From Butyricimonas muris (GTDB lineage: Bacteria; Bacteroidota; Bacteroidia; Bacteroidales; Marinifilaceae): a stretch of 64,000 bases of DNA. The DNA lies in the NCBI RefSeq assembly GCF_046365375.1, contig NZ_JBKEIT010000006.1, forward strand, positions 186,001-250,000, written 5' to 3'. Below the pieces are notes generated by a model, which was not told where the DNA came from, searched no databases, and worked only from the letters and a program-made list of their open reading frames with translations. A program made the position numbers and the translations under genes. Shown in pieces: positions 1-8,855 of the stretch; the first letter of the stretch is position 1, and each line of letters begins with the position of its first letter.

Positions 1-590
1 CTATTTCGGTGGTGAAATCGCATGGGATTGACCCGGCGACGGGAAATGAGATACTGGAAAAAAGAGACGGGACATTGACCACGGTATGGGATTCCGCCGA
101 CCAGATCAGTTACGGCGACACGGAACCGGATATTCAAGGTTCTTTCGGCTTCAGTTTTAGATATAAACAATTGTCTTTATACGCTACTTTCATGTACGAG
201 TACGGGGGACAACGTTATAATTCAACGTTGGTAAGTAAAGTAGAAAATGCTGACGTGTACAATAAAAACGTGGATAAACGAGTACTTTCTCAAAGATGGA
301 AAAAACCGGGTGATAATGCTAAATTCAAAAAATTGGAAAGTGGAAAAAAATCTATCGTGATGACGAAGCCTTCCACTCGATTTGTTGAGGATTACAATGT
401 TTTGAGTTTAAATTCTGTTTCTCTCGGTTATGATTTGCCACAGAGATGGGCGAAAAAAGCAAGTTTAGGTATGTTACGTTTTGAAGTAGGTGCTAATGAT
501 TTGGCACGTTTCTGTACCGTGAAACAGGAGCGAGGATTGAGTTATCCGTATGCAAGAACGATGAATTTTTCATTGAAAGCTACTTTTTAA
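1..590 (+). CDS. susC: SusC/RagA-type TonB-linked outer membrane protein, 3' end only
   Basis: This is the C-terminal part of a TonB-dependent outer membrane receptor of the SusC/RagA type. The reading frame is open to the left edge, so most of the gene lies outside the window. The visible ~195 residues are rich in alternating aromatic and polar beta-strand segments (GSFGFSFRYKQLSLYATFMY) and contain the family-typical late block with SLNSVSLGYDLPQ. The protein ends in an aromatic residue after a final strand (NFSLKATF), as expected for a 22-strand barrel. In the family, SusC forms the channel that imports glycans or peptides captured by the SusD lipoprotein, and susD follows directly here. 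The substrate cannot be told from this fragment. Confidence 0.9.
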   Translation, partial: ISVVKSHGIDPATGNEILEKRDGTLTTVWDSADQISYGDTEPDIQGSFGFSFRYKQLSLYATFMYEYGGQRYNSTLVSKVENADVYNKNVDKRVLSQRWKKPGDNAKFKKLESGKKSIVMTKPSTRFVEDYNVLSLNSVSLGYDLPQRWAKKASLGMLRFEVGANDLARFCTVKQERGLSYPYARTMNFSLKATF

Positions 591-624
591 ATGAGCCTTT
601 TGTGATAGAAGAAAAAATAGAAAT

Positions 625-2088
625 ATGAGAAAGATTAATATACTATATGTGATTATACCTTTGTTACTCAGTGCCTGTGGCAATTGGCTGGATGTAAAAC
701 CGAGTAATGAAGCGGATGAAGAAGACCTCTTTAATTCGGGCAGTGGTTATAGAACAGCTTTGAATGGTATATATAAAGACATGTCATCCAGTGAATTGTG
801 GGGGCGGGAATTGACGTGGGGATTTGCGGATGTACTTGCTCAATATTATTATAAGGGGAATTTGGGACATAATTCTAAACCTTACAATCGGGCAGTACAA
901 TATTTGTATGATGACAAGAATTTGGAACCGCTGATTCAGAATATCTGGTCTAAAGGGTACAATGTGATTGCCAATTGTAATAACTTGATTCAGAATATCA
1001 GTCAAGAAGATACGGTAAAGTTTCAAGAAAAACGCATCGAACGGGATATGATTCACGGGGAAGCTATCGCTTGTCGAGGGTTTATGCATTTTGAATTGTT
1101 ACGTTATTTTGCACCATCATTGAAAGAGGCGGGGAACGAGTTGTATATGCCTTATTTTGATAAATTTCCTTCTTTAATGGAATCGTATTTGTCTGTTCCG
1201 GATATGATTAAGAAGATAGAAGCGGATTTGTTGAAAGCTCGTGAAATATTGGCCACGACTGATTTGTTGGAAGGCATGCTTTATTTATTGCGGACAGACC
1301 TCCGCTACGAGGGTGGTGCCAGTTCGGGTAACGCACCTTCGGATATATTCTTTAATTATCGGGGATTCCGCATGAATTACACGGCAGTGACGGCTGCTTT
1401 GGCTCGTTTATATTTTTATGCCGATCGTTTGGAAGAGGCTGCGGATATGGCGACGGAAGTGATTGATTTTGTAGATGAGAATAATAATAATGTATTCACG
1501 TTTACCGATAAGTCGAATTTCTCCGTGAATACGAAAATGTATAATGATTTGATTTTTGCACTCTCCCAACGTAAATTGACCGAGAATTTCGAGAACTATG
1601 ACGAAACGGAAGACAGCGAATCTCATTTAGGTATGGATTATGATGATTGGGAGGAAATTGTTGGGGAAGATGCTGGGGACAGGAGAGTGTCGCAAAATGG
1701 AGGATTAGTACGTCCTCTGTATAACGAATATTACGTGTTGACCCGTAAATATTACAATGCATCAGAAATGAATGAGGTAAACAAACGTATTATTCCTGTT
1801 ATCCGTTTGAGTGAGATGTATTACATCCGGGGAGAGTATTATGCGAGCCTCGGGCAATACGGTCAGGCAGTATTGGAATTGGAAAACGTAAGAGGGGCAA
1901 GGGGGTGTACTATCGGACGTATCGGTGCATCCGACTTGGAGGAATTTCATGATTTGATATTGGAAGATGCGAAAAAAGAATTTTGGGGTGAAGGTCAGCT
2001 TTTTCATTTCTATAAGAAATATAACGTGAAGCCGACTTCAAAGGCAAACTTCGTGTTGCCGTTACCGGAAAATGAATCAGCGCTTTAA
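625..2088 (+). CDS. susD: RagB/SusD family nutrient-uptake lipoprotein
   Basis: This is a surface lipoprotein that binds substrate and caps the SusC channel encoded just upstream (34-bp gap). The N-terminus is a lipoprotein signal with the lipobox LSAC around residues 15-18, followed by NWLDVKPSNEADEEDLF, the usual SusD start in which a mature-Cys segment leads into LD.KP. The length of 487 residues is slightly short for the family (often 500-600). An internal TPR-like helical region ends in RLSEMYYIRGEYYASLGQ, a recurrent SusD C-terminal block. The next gene overlaps or abuts its 3' end, so the four genes look like one transcript. The cargo is unknown. The DUF4843 and PKD-like partners point away from a simple starch system, and no glycoside hydrolase is visible. 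Confidence 0.93.
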   Translation: MRKINILYVIIPLLLSACGNWLDVKPSNEADEEDLFNSGSGYRTALNGIYKDMSSSELWGRELTWGFADVLAQYYYKGNLGHNSKPYNRAVQYLYDDKNLEPLIQNIWSKGYNVIANCNNLIQNISQEDTVKFQEKRIERDMIHGEAIACRGFMHFELLRYFAPSLKEAGNELYMPYFDKFPSLMESYLSVPDMIKKIEADLLKAREILATTDLLEGMLYLLRTDLRYEGGASSGNAPSDIFFNYRGFRMNYTAVTAALARLYFYADRLEEAADMATEVIDFVDENNNNVFTFTDKSNFSVNTKMYNDLIFALSQRKLTENFENYDETEDSESHLGMDYDDWEEIVGEDAGDRRVSQNGGLVRPLYNEYYVLTRKYYNASEMNEVNKRIIPVIRLSEMYYIRGEYYASLGQYGQAVLELENVRGARGCTIGRIGASDLEEFHDLILEDAKKEFWGEGQLFHFYKKYNVKPTSKANFVLPLPENESAL

Positions 2089-2107
2089 TGAATTAAAATT
2101 TAGAGAG

Positions 2108-2776
2108 ATGAACAGGTGGATTATAATCAGTATATTTTTGACGATATTTCTGGCATCGTGTGAAAAAGACCAGATAGGACGTTATGACTTGGAGCGTTAC
2201 GTGTATTTTACCATGACCGAGGAGCAGGATACCGTTTTGGCTTTCTCCAAATATGTTGGTGCTGAATCTTACGATTTGTATTTTGAGGTCAACTTGATGG
2301 GACGCCTTCTGACAACCCCTTTGGCTTTTAGGTTGGCGGTCGTGGATACTTTGACAACGGCTTCTCCGGAACAATATGATTTTGACACGCAACCTCTTTT
2401 TGGGGCAAATCAGGATAAGGATACGATTAAAGTTACCTTGAAGAAGACTCCGGTCTTGAAAGAGAGGGAGGACACTTTGACGATTGCCGTGGTTGCTAAC
2501 GAGAACTTTAACCCGGGATTTGTGGGGAAACGTTATATCAAGATTTGTTTTAATGATAAAGATGCCGCTCCTCTTTGGTGGGATGCTACGTTTCAAATCT
2601 ATTTCGGAGGTTATTCCCGGGTTAAGCTCGATGCTTTGATCGCGTGTATCGGTATAACTGATTTCACGGGTGTCGGGGAACCGTTATTGAGAAAATACGC
2701 TATCGAACTGAAGAAGTATATCAAAGACAACAATATCACGGACAATGGAAAAGAGATAATTATTCCAGTGAATTAA
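2108..2776 (+). CDS. DUF4843 domain lipoprotein of the SusC/SusD locus
   Basis: This is a small exported lipoprotein of the DUF4843 type, found almost only next to SusC/SusD pairs. I chose the ATG at 2108 because it gives a clean lipoprotein signal (MNRWIIISIFLTIFLASCEK, lipobox LASC) and lies after the susD stop. An upstream in-frame ATG at 2072 would overlap susD and push the signal peptide inward. The mature protein begins with an ERYVYFT strand and continues as an all-beta domain with TPLAFRLAVVDTLTTASPEQYDF, typical of the family. Its role is unproven. By position it is an accessory surface protein that helps bind or position the imported substrate. Confidence 0.8.
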   Translation: MNRWIIISIFLTIFLASCEKDQIGRYDLERYVYFTMTEEQDTVLAFSKYVGAESYDLYFEVNLMGRLLTTPLAFRLAVVDTLTTASPEQYDFDTQPLFGANQDKDTIKVTLKKTPVLKEREDTLTIAVVANENFNPGFVGKRYIKICFNDKDAAPLWWDATFQIYFGGYSRVKLDALIACIGITDFTGVGEPLLRKYAIELKKYIKDNNITDNGKEIIIPVN

Positions 2777-2794
2777 TTTGACCATTTAAAGAAT

Positions 2795-4357
2795 ATGAAG
2801 ATGAAAAATATAATATGGTTGTTCGCTTTATTGCTGGCATTCTCGGGATGCTATGAAGATAAAGGGAATTATGATTATTCCGAAAGCAATAGTATCAGCA
2901 TTGATATGGGAAACTCGATGTATTCGGCAACTTTCGACGAAACGATAAATATTGAACCGGTATTTACGTTTGCGTTGGATAGTAATGAAACAGGATTAAC
3001 GTATGAATGGAGATTGGAGAATAAATTTCTATCCGATAAGCGGAATCTTTCTTTCCACGTGGATACGATAATGAAAGGGAACTGTTATCTTCGGGTTTTG
3101 GATACCAAAACGGGTATCACTTATTCTGCATATACTATTTTTAATTTGACCGAAAAGTTTAATAACCAAGGGTGGATGATCCTGTCGGAAAAGGATGGCG
3201 AATCATACCTGACCTATATAAGTGAAGCAATCAATGCTTCCGCTCCGGGAGGATTTGCCTACAAGGAAAATCCGGGTGTTTATCAACAAGAGAATCACGT
3301 CAAGTTGGGCGGAAAGCCGGTAGGATTATTGGAGCATTTTTATTTCGGTACATCATCCTCTAATACGTGGGTATTATTGGATGGAGCGGAAACGGTGGAT
3401 TTGAGCGGGCTTTCTTTTAAGAAAGAAATTACATTAAAAGAGAGTTTTATTGATGAACAGTTGCCTGTTGACTTTACCCCGTTGAAGATGGCTGAAATGA
3501 GATGGATTTCGGCGGTTATCAATAAGAAAGACCATAAAGTGTACACGCGGAAAAAGATATCCGATAAATCGTATTTTACCGGTTCTTTCTTGGATAATCC
3601 GTTGCAATATAACGGGGAAGACCTGTATGTGACGGATTTTGTTATCGCTCCGTCCAATGGTCCCGGTTACACGCTGATGGTGGAAGGAAAGAAAGGACAC
3701 CAACGTTATCTGGCTTTAATTGACAAGGATAAGAGTAATGCTGGGAAGGTATTGCCATTGACCGTGTCCAAATACCCGGATGGTTTCTCCCGTTTGGACA
3801 ATTTGGGGGATATGGAGGTTATCTATACCGGGTATAATAGAGAATCATCAAACGGCTCCGGTAAAAATAGATATCATTCCATATTGAGAGATCCCAATGG
3901 TGTTTATTATTATCAGGATTTTGTAATTGCGAAGATGAGTAATACGTCTTCTGTTTCAGTAACTCCGGGAATACAAGTGAAATTTGATGTGGGTGATATC
4001 TTGGATGAAACCACGTTGTTTAACGTGGCTGCTTATCCTAAATCTACATATATGATGATAGCTCATGGACCCGATCTGTATATCATTGAACGTGCTACTA
4101 TCGGTAATGATAATATGCAGACATTCGTGAAGTTGTACAAGCATTTTGATGCTAATATTACCGCCTTGGATTCTGAGTCATACCAGAGTTTTCGTTTAGG
4201 CGTGGGACTGGAGAACGGGAAGTTTTACGTGTTGAATATGGAGGATGGAATAAATGATGAAAGCAAGCGTGTGGTTTACGAAGCGAAAGCTAACGTGGGT
4301 AAAGTAGTGGATGTACGTTATAAAATACAGAGAGGTAATAACTGGACATCGAATTAA
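2795..4357 (+). CDS. PKD-like family surface lipoprotein
   Basis: This is the fourth gene of the susC/susD transcription unit, 18 bp after the DUF4843 gene. It encodes a 520-residue lipoprotein with signal IIWLFALLLAFSGCYED (lipobox FSGC). The first ~110 mature residues resemble PKD-like beta-sandwich domains (GLTYEWRLENKF, then a C-terminal strand YLRVLDTKTGITY). The remainder looks like a beta-propeller-like C-terminal domain starting at GWMILSEKDGESYLTYI. Such proteins are common last members of Bacteroidetes SusC/D loci and are thought to be surface glycan- or protein-binding proteins. A hairpin terminator follows within about 25 bp, which closes the operon. Confidence 0.8.
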   Translation: MKMKNIIWLFALLLAFSGCYEDKGNYDYSESNSISIDMGNSMYSATFDETINIEPVFTFALDSNETGLTYEWRLENKFLSDKRNLSFHVDTIMKGNCYLRVLDTKTGITYSAYTIFNLTEKFNNQGWMILSEKDGESYLTYISEAINASAPGGFAYKENPGVYQQENHVKLGGKPVGLLEHFYFGTSSSNTWVLLDGAETVDLSGLSFKKEITLKESFIDEQLPVDFTPLKMAEMRWISAVINKKDHKVYTRKKISDKSYFTGSFLDNPLQYNGEDLYVTDFVIAPSNGPGYTLMVEGKKGHQRYLALIDKDKSNAGKVLPLTVSKYPDGFSRLDNLGDMEVIYTGYNRESSNGSGKNRYHSILRDPNGVYYYQDFVIAKMSNTSSVSVTPGIQVKFDVGDILDETTLFNVAAYPKSTYMMIAHGPDLYIIERATIGNDNMQTFVKLYKHFDANITALDSESYQSFRLGVGLENGKFYVLNMEDGINDESKRVVYEAKANVGKVVDVRYKIQRGNNWTSN

Positions 4358-4378
4358 AGCGATACTTTTTGTTTTGCG

Positions 4379-4417
4379 AAAGAGAGGGCTGAAATGAATC
4401 ATATTTCAGCTCTCTTT
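4379..4417. terminator. bidirectional hairpin terminator between PKD-like gene and ECF sigma gene
   Basis: The arm at 4379-4395 pairs with 4403-4417 (AAAGAGAG and CTGAAAT against ATTTCAG and CTCTCTTT) with a two-base GG bulge and a 7-nt loop. The ends are A- and T-rich on both strands. It sits between convergent genes, so it probably stops transcription from both sides. Confidence 0.75.
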
Positions 4418-4432
4418 GTATATTCTCTTCAT

Positions 4433-5011
4433 CTAAATACTATGATACAATTCGAGCAACATCATAAAAAGCATGAATGCCGGGTAATCCTTACGGGAAA
4501 GAAGATATTCGGTAAGTTTCTTTTTGCTGCTTTTCTTGTAGGACTTCACGGTTTCGACCGAGAGTTGCAGGCGTTCGGCAATATCGGCATTACTCAGTCC
4601 TTCGAGTGATAACAGCATGACTTCCTTGCTTTGTGGCGAGAGGTTGTCCAGTGCGGAGAGGAGTAACGAATAGACATCTTCCTCGATTGTTTTCTGCTCG
4701 AAAAATTCATCACTAAGATATAGTTCTTCCTGCAAAAATTCTTGTTTGATCTTCTCGTGACGCAGGTGATTGAGGCATTTGTTGCGAAGGGAGTTGTACA
4801 GGTATGATTTAAGATGCAACAGGTTCTCGAATTTTGTTTTTACGTCCAGTAAGGCGATAAAGACTTCTTGAACCAGATCGCGGGCAACATCTTGATTGGA
4901 AACATAATGATCGGCAAACAACACGAGAGGCGTATAATATTCATTATACAAGTGTTCGTATGCTTCATTTCGGTTTGACGAAAGCATTTTTAATAGTTCC
5001 TTTTCATCCAT
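4433..5011 (-). CDS. ECF-type RNA polymerase sigma-70 factor
   Basis: This is an extracytoplasmic-function sigma factor of 192 residues. Region 2 is visible as LYNEYYTPLVLFADHYV followed by DVARDLVQEVFIAL (residues ~20-55). Region 4 is visible as LSPQSKEVMLLSLEGLSNADIAERLQLSVETVKSY, a helix-turn-helix that reads the -35 box. The ATG at 5011 is preferred because the in-frame codon further upstream at 5026 is only TTG. A TATATTTG -7 element lies at 5047-5054. In Bacteroidetes such factors are usually held by a FecR-type anti-sigma factor and switch on a SusC/SusD locus. Here no anti-sigma gene is adjacent, and the gene converges on the sus-like operon, so the target is uncertain. Confidence 0.9.
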   Translation of the reverse strand: MDEKELLKMLSSNRNEAYEHLYNEYYTPLVLFADHYVSNQDVARDLVQEVFIALLDVKTKFENLLHLKSYLYNSLRNKCLNHLRHEKIKQEFLQEELYLSDEFFEQKTIEEDVYSLLLSALDNLSPQSKEVMLLSLEGLSNADIAERLQLSVETVKSYKKSSKKKLTEYLLSRKDYPAFMLFMMLLELYHSI

Positions 5012-5046
5012 GTACAATATCTTCAAATCCAGAGTATAATATAATG

Positions 5047-5054
5047 CAAATATA
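5047..5054 (-). promoter_or_regulatory. -7 promoter element of the ECF sigma gene
   Basis: On the minus strand the bases read TATATTTG, a match to the Bacteroidetes -7 consensus TAnnTTTG, 36 bases upstream of the chosen ATG. No good TTTG -33 box is seen at the usual spacing. Confidence 0.45.
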
Positions 5055-5191
5055 AAATATTCAACTCAATTTTACACGTGTTCTATCTTAAAAGTATTAA
5101 AGAGTTGATGTTACACTTGTTCTATTCCCGGGTGGGGGCTTTTTTTCTCCTGATAATTTATTAAATTCGCGACAAATCTAATTAGACATAT

Positions 5192-6277
5192 ATGAGTGAT
5201 AATTCCCTATTAGAAAAATTAGAGGTATTTTATATCCGATTCCGCGAGATCGGGCAGTTGATTACAGACCCCGAGGTGATTCAGGATATGAATCGTTTCG
5301 TGAAACTGAATAAGGAGTATCGGGAGCTGGAGCAAATCGTGGAGGCGGGTGATGAGTTGAAGAGTGCGGTGAAATCTTATGACGAGGCACAAGAGATATT
5401 GAACACGGAGAACGACAAGGAGTTGCGGGAGATGGCGGAGATGGAGATCGAAGAACTGGAAGCGAAGATACCGGAACTGGAAACCAAGATTAAAATGTTG
5501 TTGGTGCCTGCCGACCCGGAAGATTCGAAAAATGTTATTCTGGAAATCCGTGCCGGAACGGGTGGTGACGAGGCGAGCCTCTTTGCCGGTGATTTGTTTC
5601 GTATGTACACGAAGTATTGCGAGTCAAAGCGTTGGAAGATCGAGATCACGAATTATAGTGAGGGTACTTCCGGCGGTTACAAGGAGATCGTGGCGAATAT
5701 ATCGGGCGACGGGGTGTACGGGATCATGAAATACGAATCGGGTGTTCACCGCGTGCAACGGGTTCCGGCAACGGAAACACAGGGACGCGTGCATACCTCG
5801 GCGGCTACAGTGGCGGTATTGCCGGAAGCGGAAGAGGTAGACGTGGTTCTGAACCCGGCTGATATACGGAAAGATACCTATTGTTCTTCCGGTCCCGGCG
5901 GACAGTCCGTGAACACGACCTATTCGGCTATCCGTTTGACACATATCCCCACGGGTATCGTGGTGACTTGTCAGGACGAGAAGTCGCAGTTGAAAAACTT
6001 GGCGAAGGCTATGACCGAGTTACGTTCGCGTATTTACGCTATCGAACACCAGAAGTATATGGACGAGATCGCCACGAAACGGAAAACGATGGTATCCACG
6101 GGTGACCGTTCGGCAAAGATCCGCACGTATAATTACCCGCAAGGACGGGTGACCGATCACCGGATAAACTTGACGTTGTACAATCTGGCGGCAGTGATGG
6201 ACGGTGAGATCGGCGAGATTATCGAGAAATTGCAGATAGAGGAGAATACGGAGAAGCTGAAAGAGAGCGGATTCTAG
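5192..6277 (+). CDS. prfA: peptide chain release factor 1
   Basis: Release factor 1 recognises UAA and UAG in the ribosomal A site and triggers hydrolysis of the finished peptide. Residues 192-194 are PAT, the tripeptide anticodon that distinguishes RF1 from RF2 (SPF). Residues 236-238 are the catalytic GGQ within SSGPGGQSVNTTYS. The N-terminal ~110 residues are the coiled helical domain 1 (EIEELEAKIPELETKIK), and length (361) matches the family. It is followed 36 bp later by pyrF on the same strand. Many genes in the window end in TGA, which would be read by RF2 encoded elsewhere. Confidence 0.98.
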   Translation: MSDNSLLEKLEVFYIRFREIGQLITDPEVIQDMNRFVKLNKEYRELEQIVEAGDELKSAVKSYDEAQEILNTENDKELREMAEMEIEELEAKIPELETKIKMLLVPADPEDSKNVILEIRAGTGGDEASLFAGDLFRMYTKYCESKRWKIEITNYSEGTSGGYKEIVANISGDGVYGIMKYESGVHRVQRVPATETQGRVHTSAATVAVLPEAEEVDVVLNPADIRKDTYCSSGPGGQSVNTTYSAIRLTHIPTGIVVTCQDEKSQLKNLAKAMTELRSRIYAIEHQKYMDEIATKRKTMVSTGDRSAKIRTYNYPQGRVTDHRINLTLYNLAAVMDGEIGEIIEKLQIEENTEKLKESGF

Positions 6278-6313
6278 GAAGTGAAAAGATAAAAATTAAA
6301 AGCTGAAAGTTTT

Positions 6314-7141
6314 ATGACCTATAATGAACTGTTTGAGCAGGTAAAGAAGAAGAAATCCTTTTTGTGTGTCGGTTTGGATTCTGATATCAAGAAGATACCG
6401 CAACATTTGATGGATGCCGAAGATCCGGTGTTCGAGTTCAACAAGGCAATCGTGGATGCCACGGCGGACGTGGCAATTGCTTACAAGCCGAATATCGCTT
6501 TTTACGAGAGTCGGGGTGTTGAGGGATGGATCACGTTAGAAAAGACCGTGAAATACATTAAATCCAAGTACCCGGAGATATTTACGATCGCTGATGCCAA
6601 GCGGGGAGATATCGGGAACACTTCCGAGATGTACGCTCGTGCTTTTCTCGAAACACTGGAGTTCGATTCTATCACGGTGGCTCCTTACATGGGGGAGGAT
6701 TCCGTTACGCCTTTCTTGAAATACGAGGGGAAATGGGTGATATTGTTAGCGTTGACCTCAAACAAAGGTGCTTTTGATTTCCAATTCTTCGAGGAAAACG
6801 GTGAGAAGTTGTATGAAAGAGTATTGCATAAATCCCAAGAATGGGGTAACGATCGGAATATGATGTACGTGGTTGGTGCCACGAAAGCGGAGATGCTGTC
6901 GGGCATCCGCGACATCGTGCCGAATCACTTCTTGCTGGTGCCGGGTGTCGGTGCTCAAGGCGGTAGTCTTGAAGAAGTGGCAAAATACGGGATGAACGCT
7001 CACTGTGGTCTGATCGTGAATTCTTCCCGCGGAATTATCTTCGCGGATAAAACCGAGAACTTTGCTACCCGTGCCCGCGAGGAAGCCGTGAAGTTGCAAC
7101 AACAAATGGCTGAATTGTTGGCAGCGAGAGGGATTATTTGA
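6314..7141 (+). CDS. pyrF: orotidine 5'-phosphate decarboxylase
   Basis: This enzyme converts OMP to UMP, the last step of de novo pyrimidine synthesis, in the cytoplasm. It is the longer type found in Bacteroidetes and mycobacteria (275 residues, against ~235 in E. coli). The catalytic DxKxxD motif is DAKRGD at residues 94-99. The start FLCVGLDSDIKKIP carries the first substrate-binding Asp, and LLVPGVGAQGG forms the phosphate-binding end of the TIM barrel. It lies directly behind prfA and ends in a strong terminator, so prfA and pyrF are probably co-transcribed. Confidence 0.97.
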   Translation: MTYNELFEQVKKKKSFLCVGLDSDIKKIPQHLMDAEDPVFEFNKAIVDATADVAIAYKPNIAFYESRGVEGWITLEKTVKYIKSKYPEIFTIADAKRGDIGNTSEMYARAFLETLEFDSITVAPYMGEDSVTPFLKYEGKWVILLALTSNKGAFDFQFFEENGEKLYERVLHKSQEWGNDRNMMYVVGATKAEMLSGIRDIVPNHFLLVPGVGAQGGSLEEVAKYGMNAHCGLIVNSSRGIIFADKTENFATRAREEAVKLQQQMAELLAARGII

Positions 7142-7167
7142 TCTGATGTTATCATATAAAGAACAAT

Positions 7168-7200
7168 AGGAGAGGGTGTTTTGACATCCCTCCTTTTTTT
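7168..7200 (+). terminator. rho-independent terminator after pyrF
   Basis: A GC-rich stem (AGGAGAGGGTGT against ACATCCCTCC, one bulged A, TTTG loop) is followed by a run of seven T. The remaining ~145 bp to the next gene show nothing else recognisable. Confidence 0.85.
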
Positions 7201-7344
7201 ATACCCAATTCGAGGAGAGATTCTCAAGAATTCGGCTCGCGATTATTGAATAAAGTCGAGTTAGAGCCGATAGGAGTCGTCTTTGAACCTGTCCGGAAGC
7301 CAAGGTATTCCCCGTGTTTTTCTCGAAAAGGGGAGAAATTCTTC

Positions 7345-7908
7345 CTAAACGTGTTTGTAATCGAGTGATTGGCTGATTTGTCGTAGTACAAAGTCAGCCC
7401 GTTCTGCGGGTGTCGCTTTGGGGACAAGGGTGAGATCGTAGCCGATGGATTGGTAGGTGGCAGCCATCGTGTGGTAGGTGTCGATGGCTTCTTGATAGGT
7501 TTGTTTGCGCTCGGGGTCGGTATGGTATATTTCGGCCCAAGGCGGGAGAATAAATACGCGGGTATTGTAGCGATAGTCGGTGCAGGCTCGCGGGAGTTCG
7601 GGAAAGAGTGGTTGATTGGTGAGATGAGCGTAGGCGAGGGTATCGGGGATACCCCGGTCGAAGAAGAGGGTTTCGTCGCGGTACGCGTTCTCTCGATAGG
7701 AGTCGACGGAACGGGAGAGCATTAGCCGGGTATACGCGGGTATATTGCCCCAAGGAAGAGCATTCCCGTTTTGTGCCGATTGTTCCCGGATGATCTCCCG
7801 GGCAACTTCGGGAATACAAGGAAAACCCCGTTGTTGCAGTTGTTCTAGTAGGGTAGTCTTGCCTACACCGGGACCTCCGGTGATGATGATGAAATTCGGT
7901 TTATACAT
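7345..7908 (-). CDS. AAA_28-type P-loop ATP/GTP-binding protein
   Basis: This is a small nucleotide-binding protein of 187 residues. The Walker A motif is GGPGVGKTTL near residues 11-20, and a Walker B-like segment TLFFDRGIPDTLAY lies near residue 80. The family (AAA_28 / NTPase-like kinases) is widespread in Bacteroidetes, and its members resemble small-molecule kinases, but the substrate is unknown. The ATG at 7908 is used because the codon before it is a GTG. Only 5 bp separate its start from the stop of the upstream HAD gene, so the pair is translated from one leftward message with pdxK-like and HAD genes. The function is not assigned. Confidence 0.8.
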   Translation of the reverse strand: MYKPNFIIITGGPGVGKTTLLEQLQQRGFPCIPEVAREIIREQSAQNGNALPWGNIPAYTRLMLSRSVDSYRENAYRDETLFFDRGIPDTLAYAHLTNQPLFPELPRACTDYRYNTRVFILPPWAEIYHTDPERKQTYQEAIDTYHTMAATYQSIGYDLTLVPKATPAERADFVLRQISQSLDYKHV

Positions 7909-7913
7909 CACGT

Positions 7914-8738
7914 TTATAAAGTTAGCGCGGTATGGATAAATTCTGCCAGCCCGTTGTTCGTGTCGCTAGTGACATTGTTGAACTTGCCCCGTAGCGGTTC
8001 GGGGGCGTTGGCGACGATGAACGGGTGCCCGCAACGTTCGAGAAAGTCGATATCGTTGTAGTCGTTCCCCAGCCCGGCACACTCGTCATAGCGAATATCA
8101 AGTTGGTCGAGCAGAATTTGGCAGGAGGAACCTTTGTTCACGTCCCGGGCGAATATTTCCGTCCATATCGCTTGATTGTCGATCGGGGAGGTGGAGCGGA
8201 TTACCGAGTATCCGGATAGTTTCTCTTGAATCTCCCCGTGGAGTTGCAATTGTTTGGAATCGAGTATCACGAGAAATTGCGTGGCTCCGCCGCGTATGTC
8301 CCGTGTGCTTTGAATGGAAGTACCCAGTCCGGGATAGTTTTCTATGCGTCGGCGGAAGTCCTCGTGCAAGGGAGAGGTGTTGCGGTACAGGAAGTGGTGA
8401 TTGTCGGGAATCGGTTGTTGTATGGTGAAATTGATGTCGTATTCCCACAACATGGTGGCGATATCCAGTGTTTCTTCCGGGGTGAGTTCCCGGGTACAGA
8501 GAAGGCGTTGGTCGTTCCAATGCATGATGCCTGCGCCCGAGGAGAATACCATGTAATCAATGGGAAGTCCTTCCGGTAAAGCGTTACGAAACGAAAATAC
8601 GGAACGTCCCGTTGCCAGAACGCGGGTGATTCCCGTGCGTCCGGCTTCTTCCAATGCTTTTTTGTTTTCTTCGCTGAGCGAATTCCAACCGCGCGGGAGC
8701 GTGGTACCGTCCAGATCGATAATGATAGCCCTTATCAT
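7914..8738 (-). CDS. HAD superfamily (Cof-type) hydrolase
   Basis: This is a cytoplasmic phosphatase of the HAD superfamily, Cof/IIB subtype. Motif I is IIDLDGTTL at residues 6-14, with the nucleophile Asp followed two residues later by the general acid Asp. Motif II is the ATGRS block near residue 42. A C-terminal acidic block AGLGNDYNDIDFLERCG contains motif IV, and a C2 cap domain lies between. The length of 274 is normal. Cof-type enzymes dephosphorylate sugar phosphates, pyridoxal phosphate or FMN. The nearby pyridoxal kinase makes a vitamin B6 substrate possible but unproven. It sits between the pyridoxal kinase and the P-loop ATPase in a leftward series. Confidence 0.88.
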   Translation of the reverse strand: MIRAIIIDLDGTTLPRGWNSLSEENKKALEEAGRTGITRVLATGRSVFSFRNALPEGLPIDYMVFSSGAGIMHWNDQRLLCTRELTPEETLDIATMLWEYDINFTIQQPIPDNHHFLYRNTSPLHEDFRRRIENYPGLGTSIQSTRDIRGGATQFLVILDSKQLQLHGEIQEKLSGYSVIRSTSPIDNQAIWTEIFARDVNKGSSCQILLDQLDIRYDECAGLGNDYNDIDFLERCGHPFIVANAPEPLRGKFNNVTSDTNNGLAEFIHTALTL

Positions 8739-8740
8739 AT

Positions 8741-8855
8741 TTTAGATTTAATGATTTATGATTTTAGATTCCTGCCGCACAAACCGGAGCTCATTTTTTT
8801 CTTGCGTATTAATGTTTTATTAATCGTGAATCGTAAATCATAAATCGTAAATTAA
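8741..8855. repeat. heptamer inverted-repeat spacer element, GATTTAT family (copy B1)
   Basis: The left arm is a run of GATTTAT/GATTTTA-like heptamers (8743-8770). A ~50-bp insert follows. The right arm is the reverse complement (AATCGTGAATCGTAAATCAT, then ATAAATCGTAAATTAA, 8820-8855). The element fills the spacer between the pyridoxal kinase stop and the HAD start. Its right arm matches the copies at 17.6 and 52.3 kb closely (ATGTTTTTATTAATCGT core). Confidence 0.8.

Noticed and set aside
7201..7344. Small gene or regulatory RNA between pyrF terminator and the P-loop ATPase gene
   Set aside because: Only a leftward open frame without family features overlaps it, and no hairpin or promoter pattern stands out.
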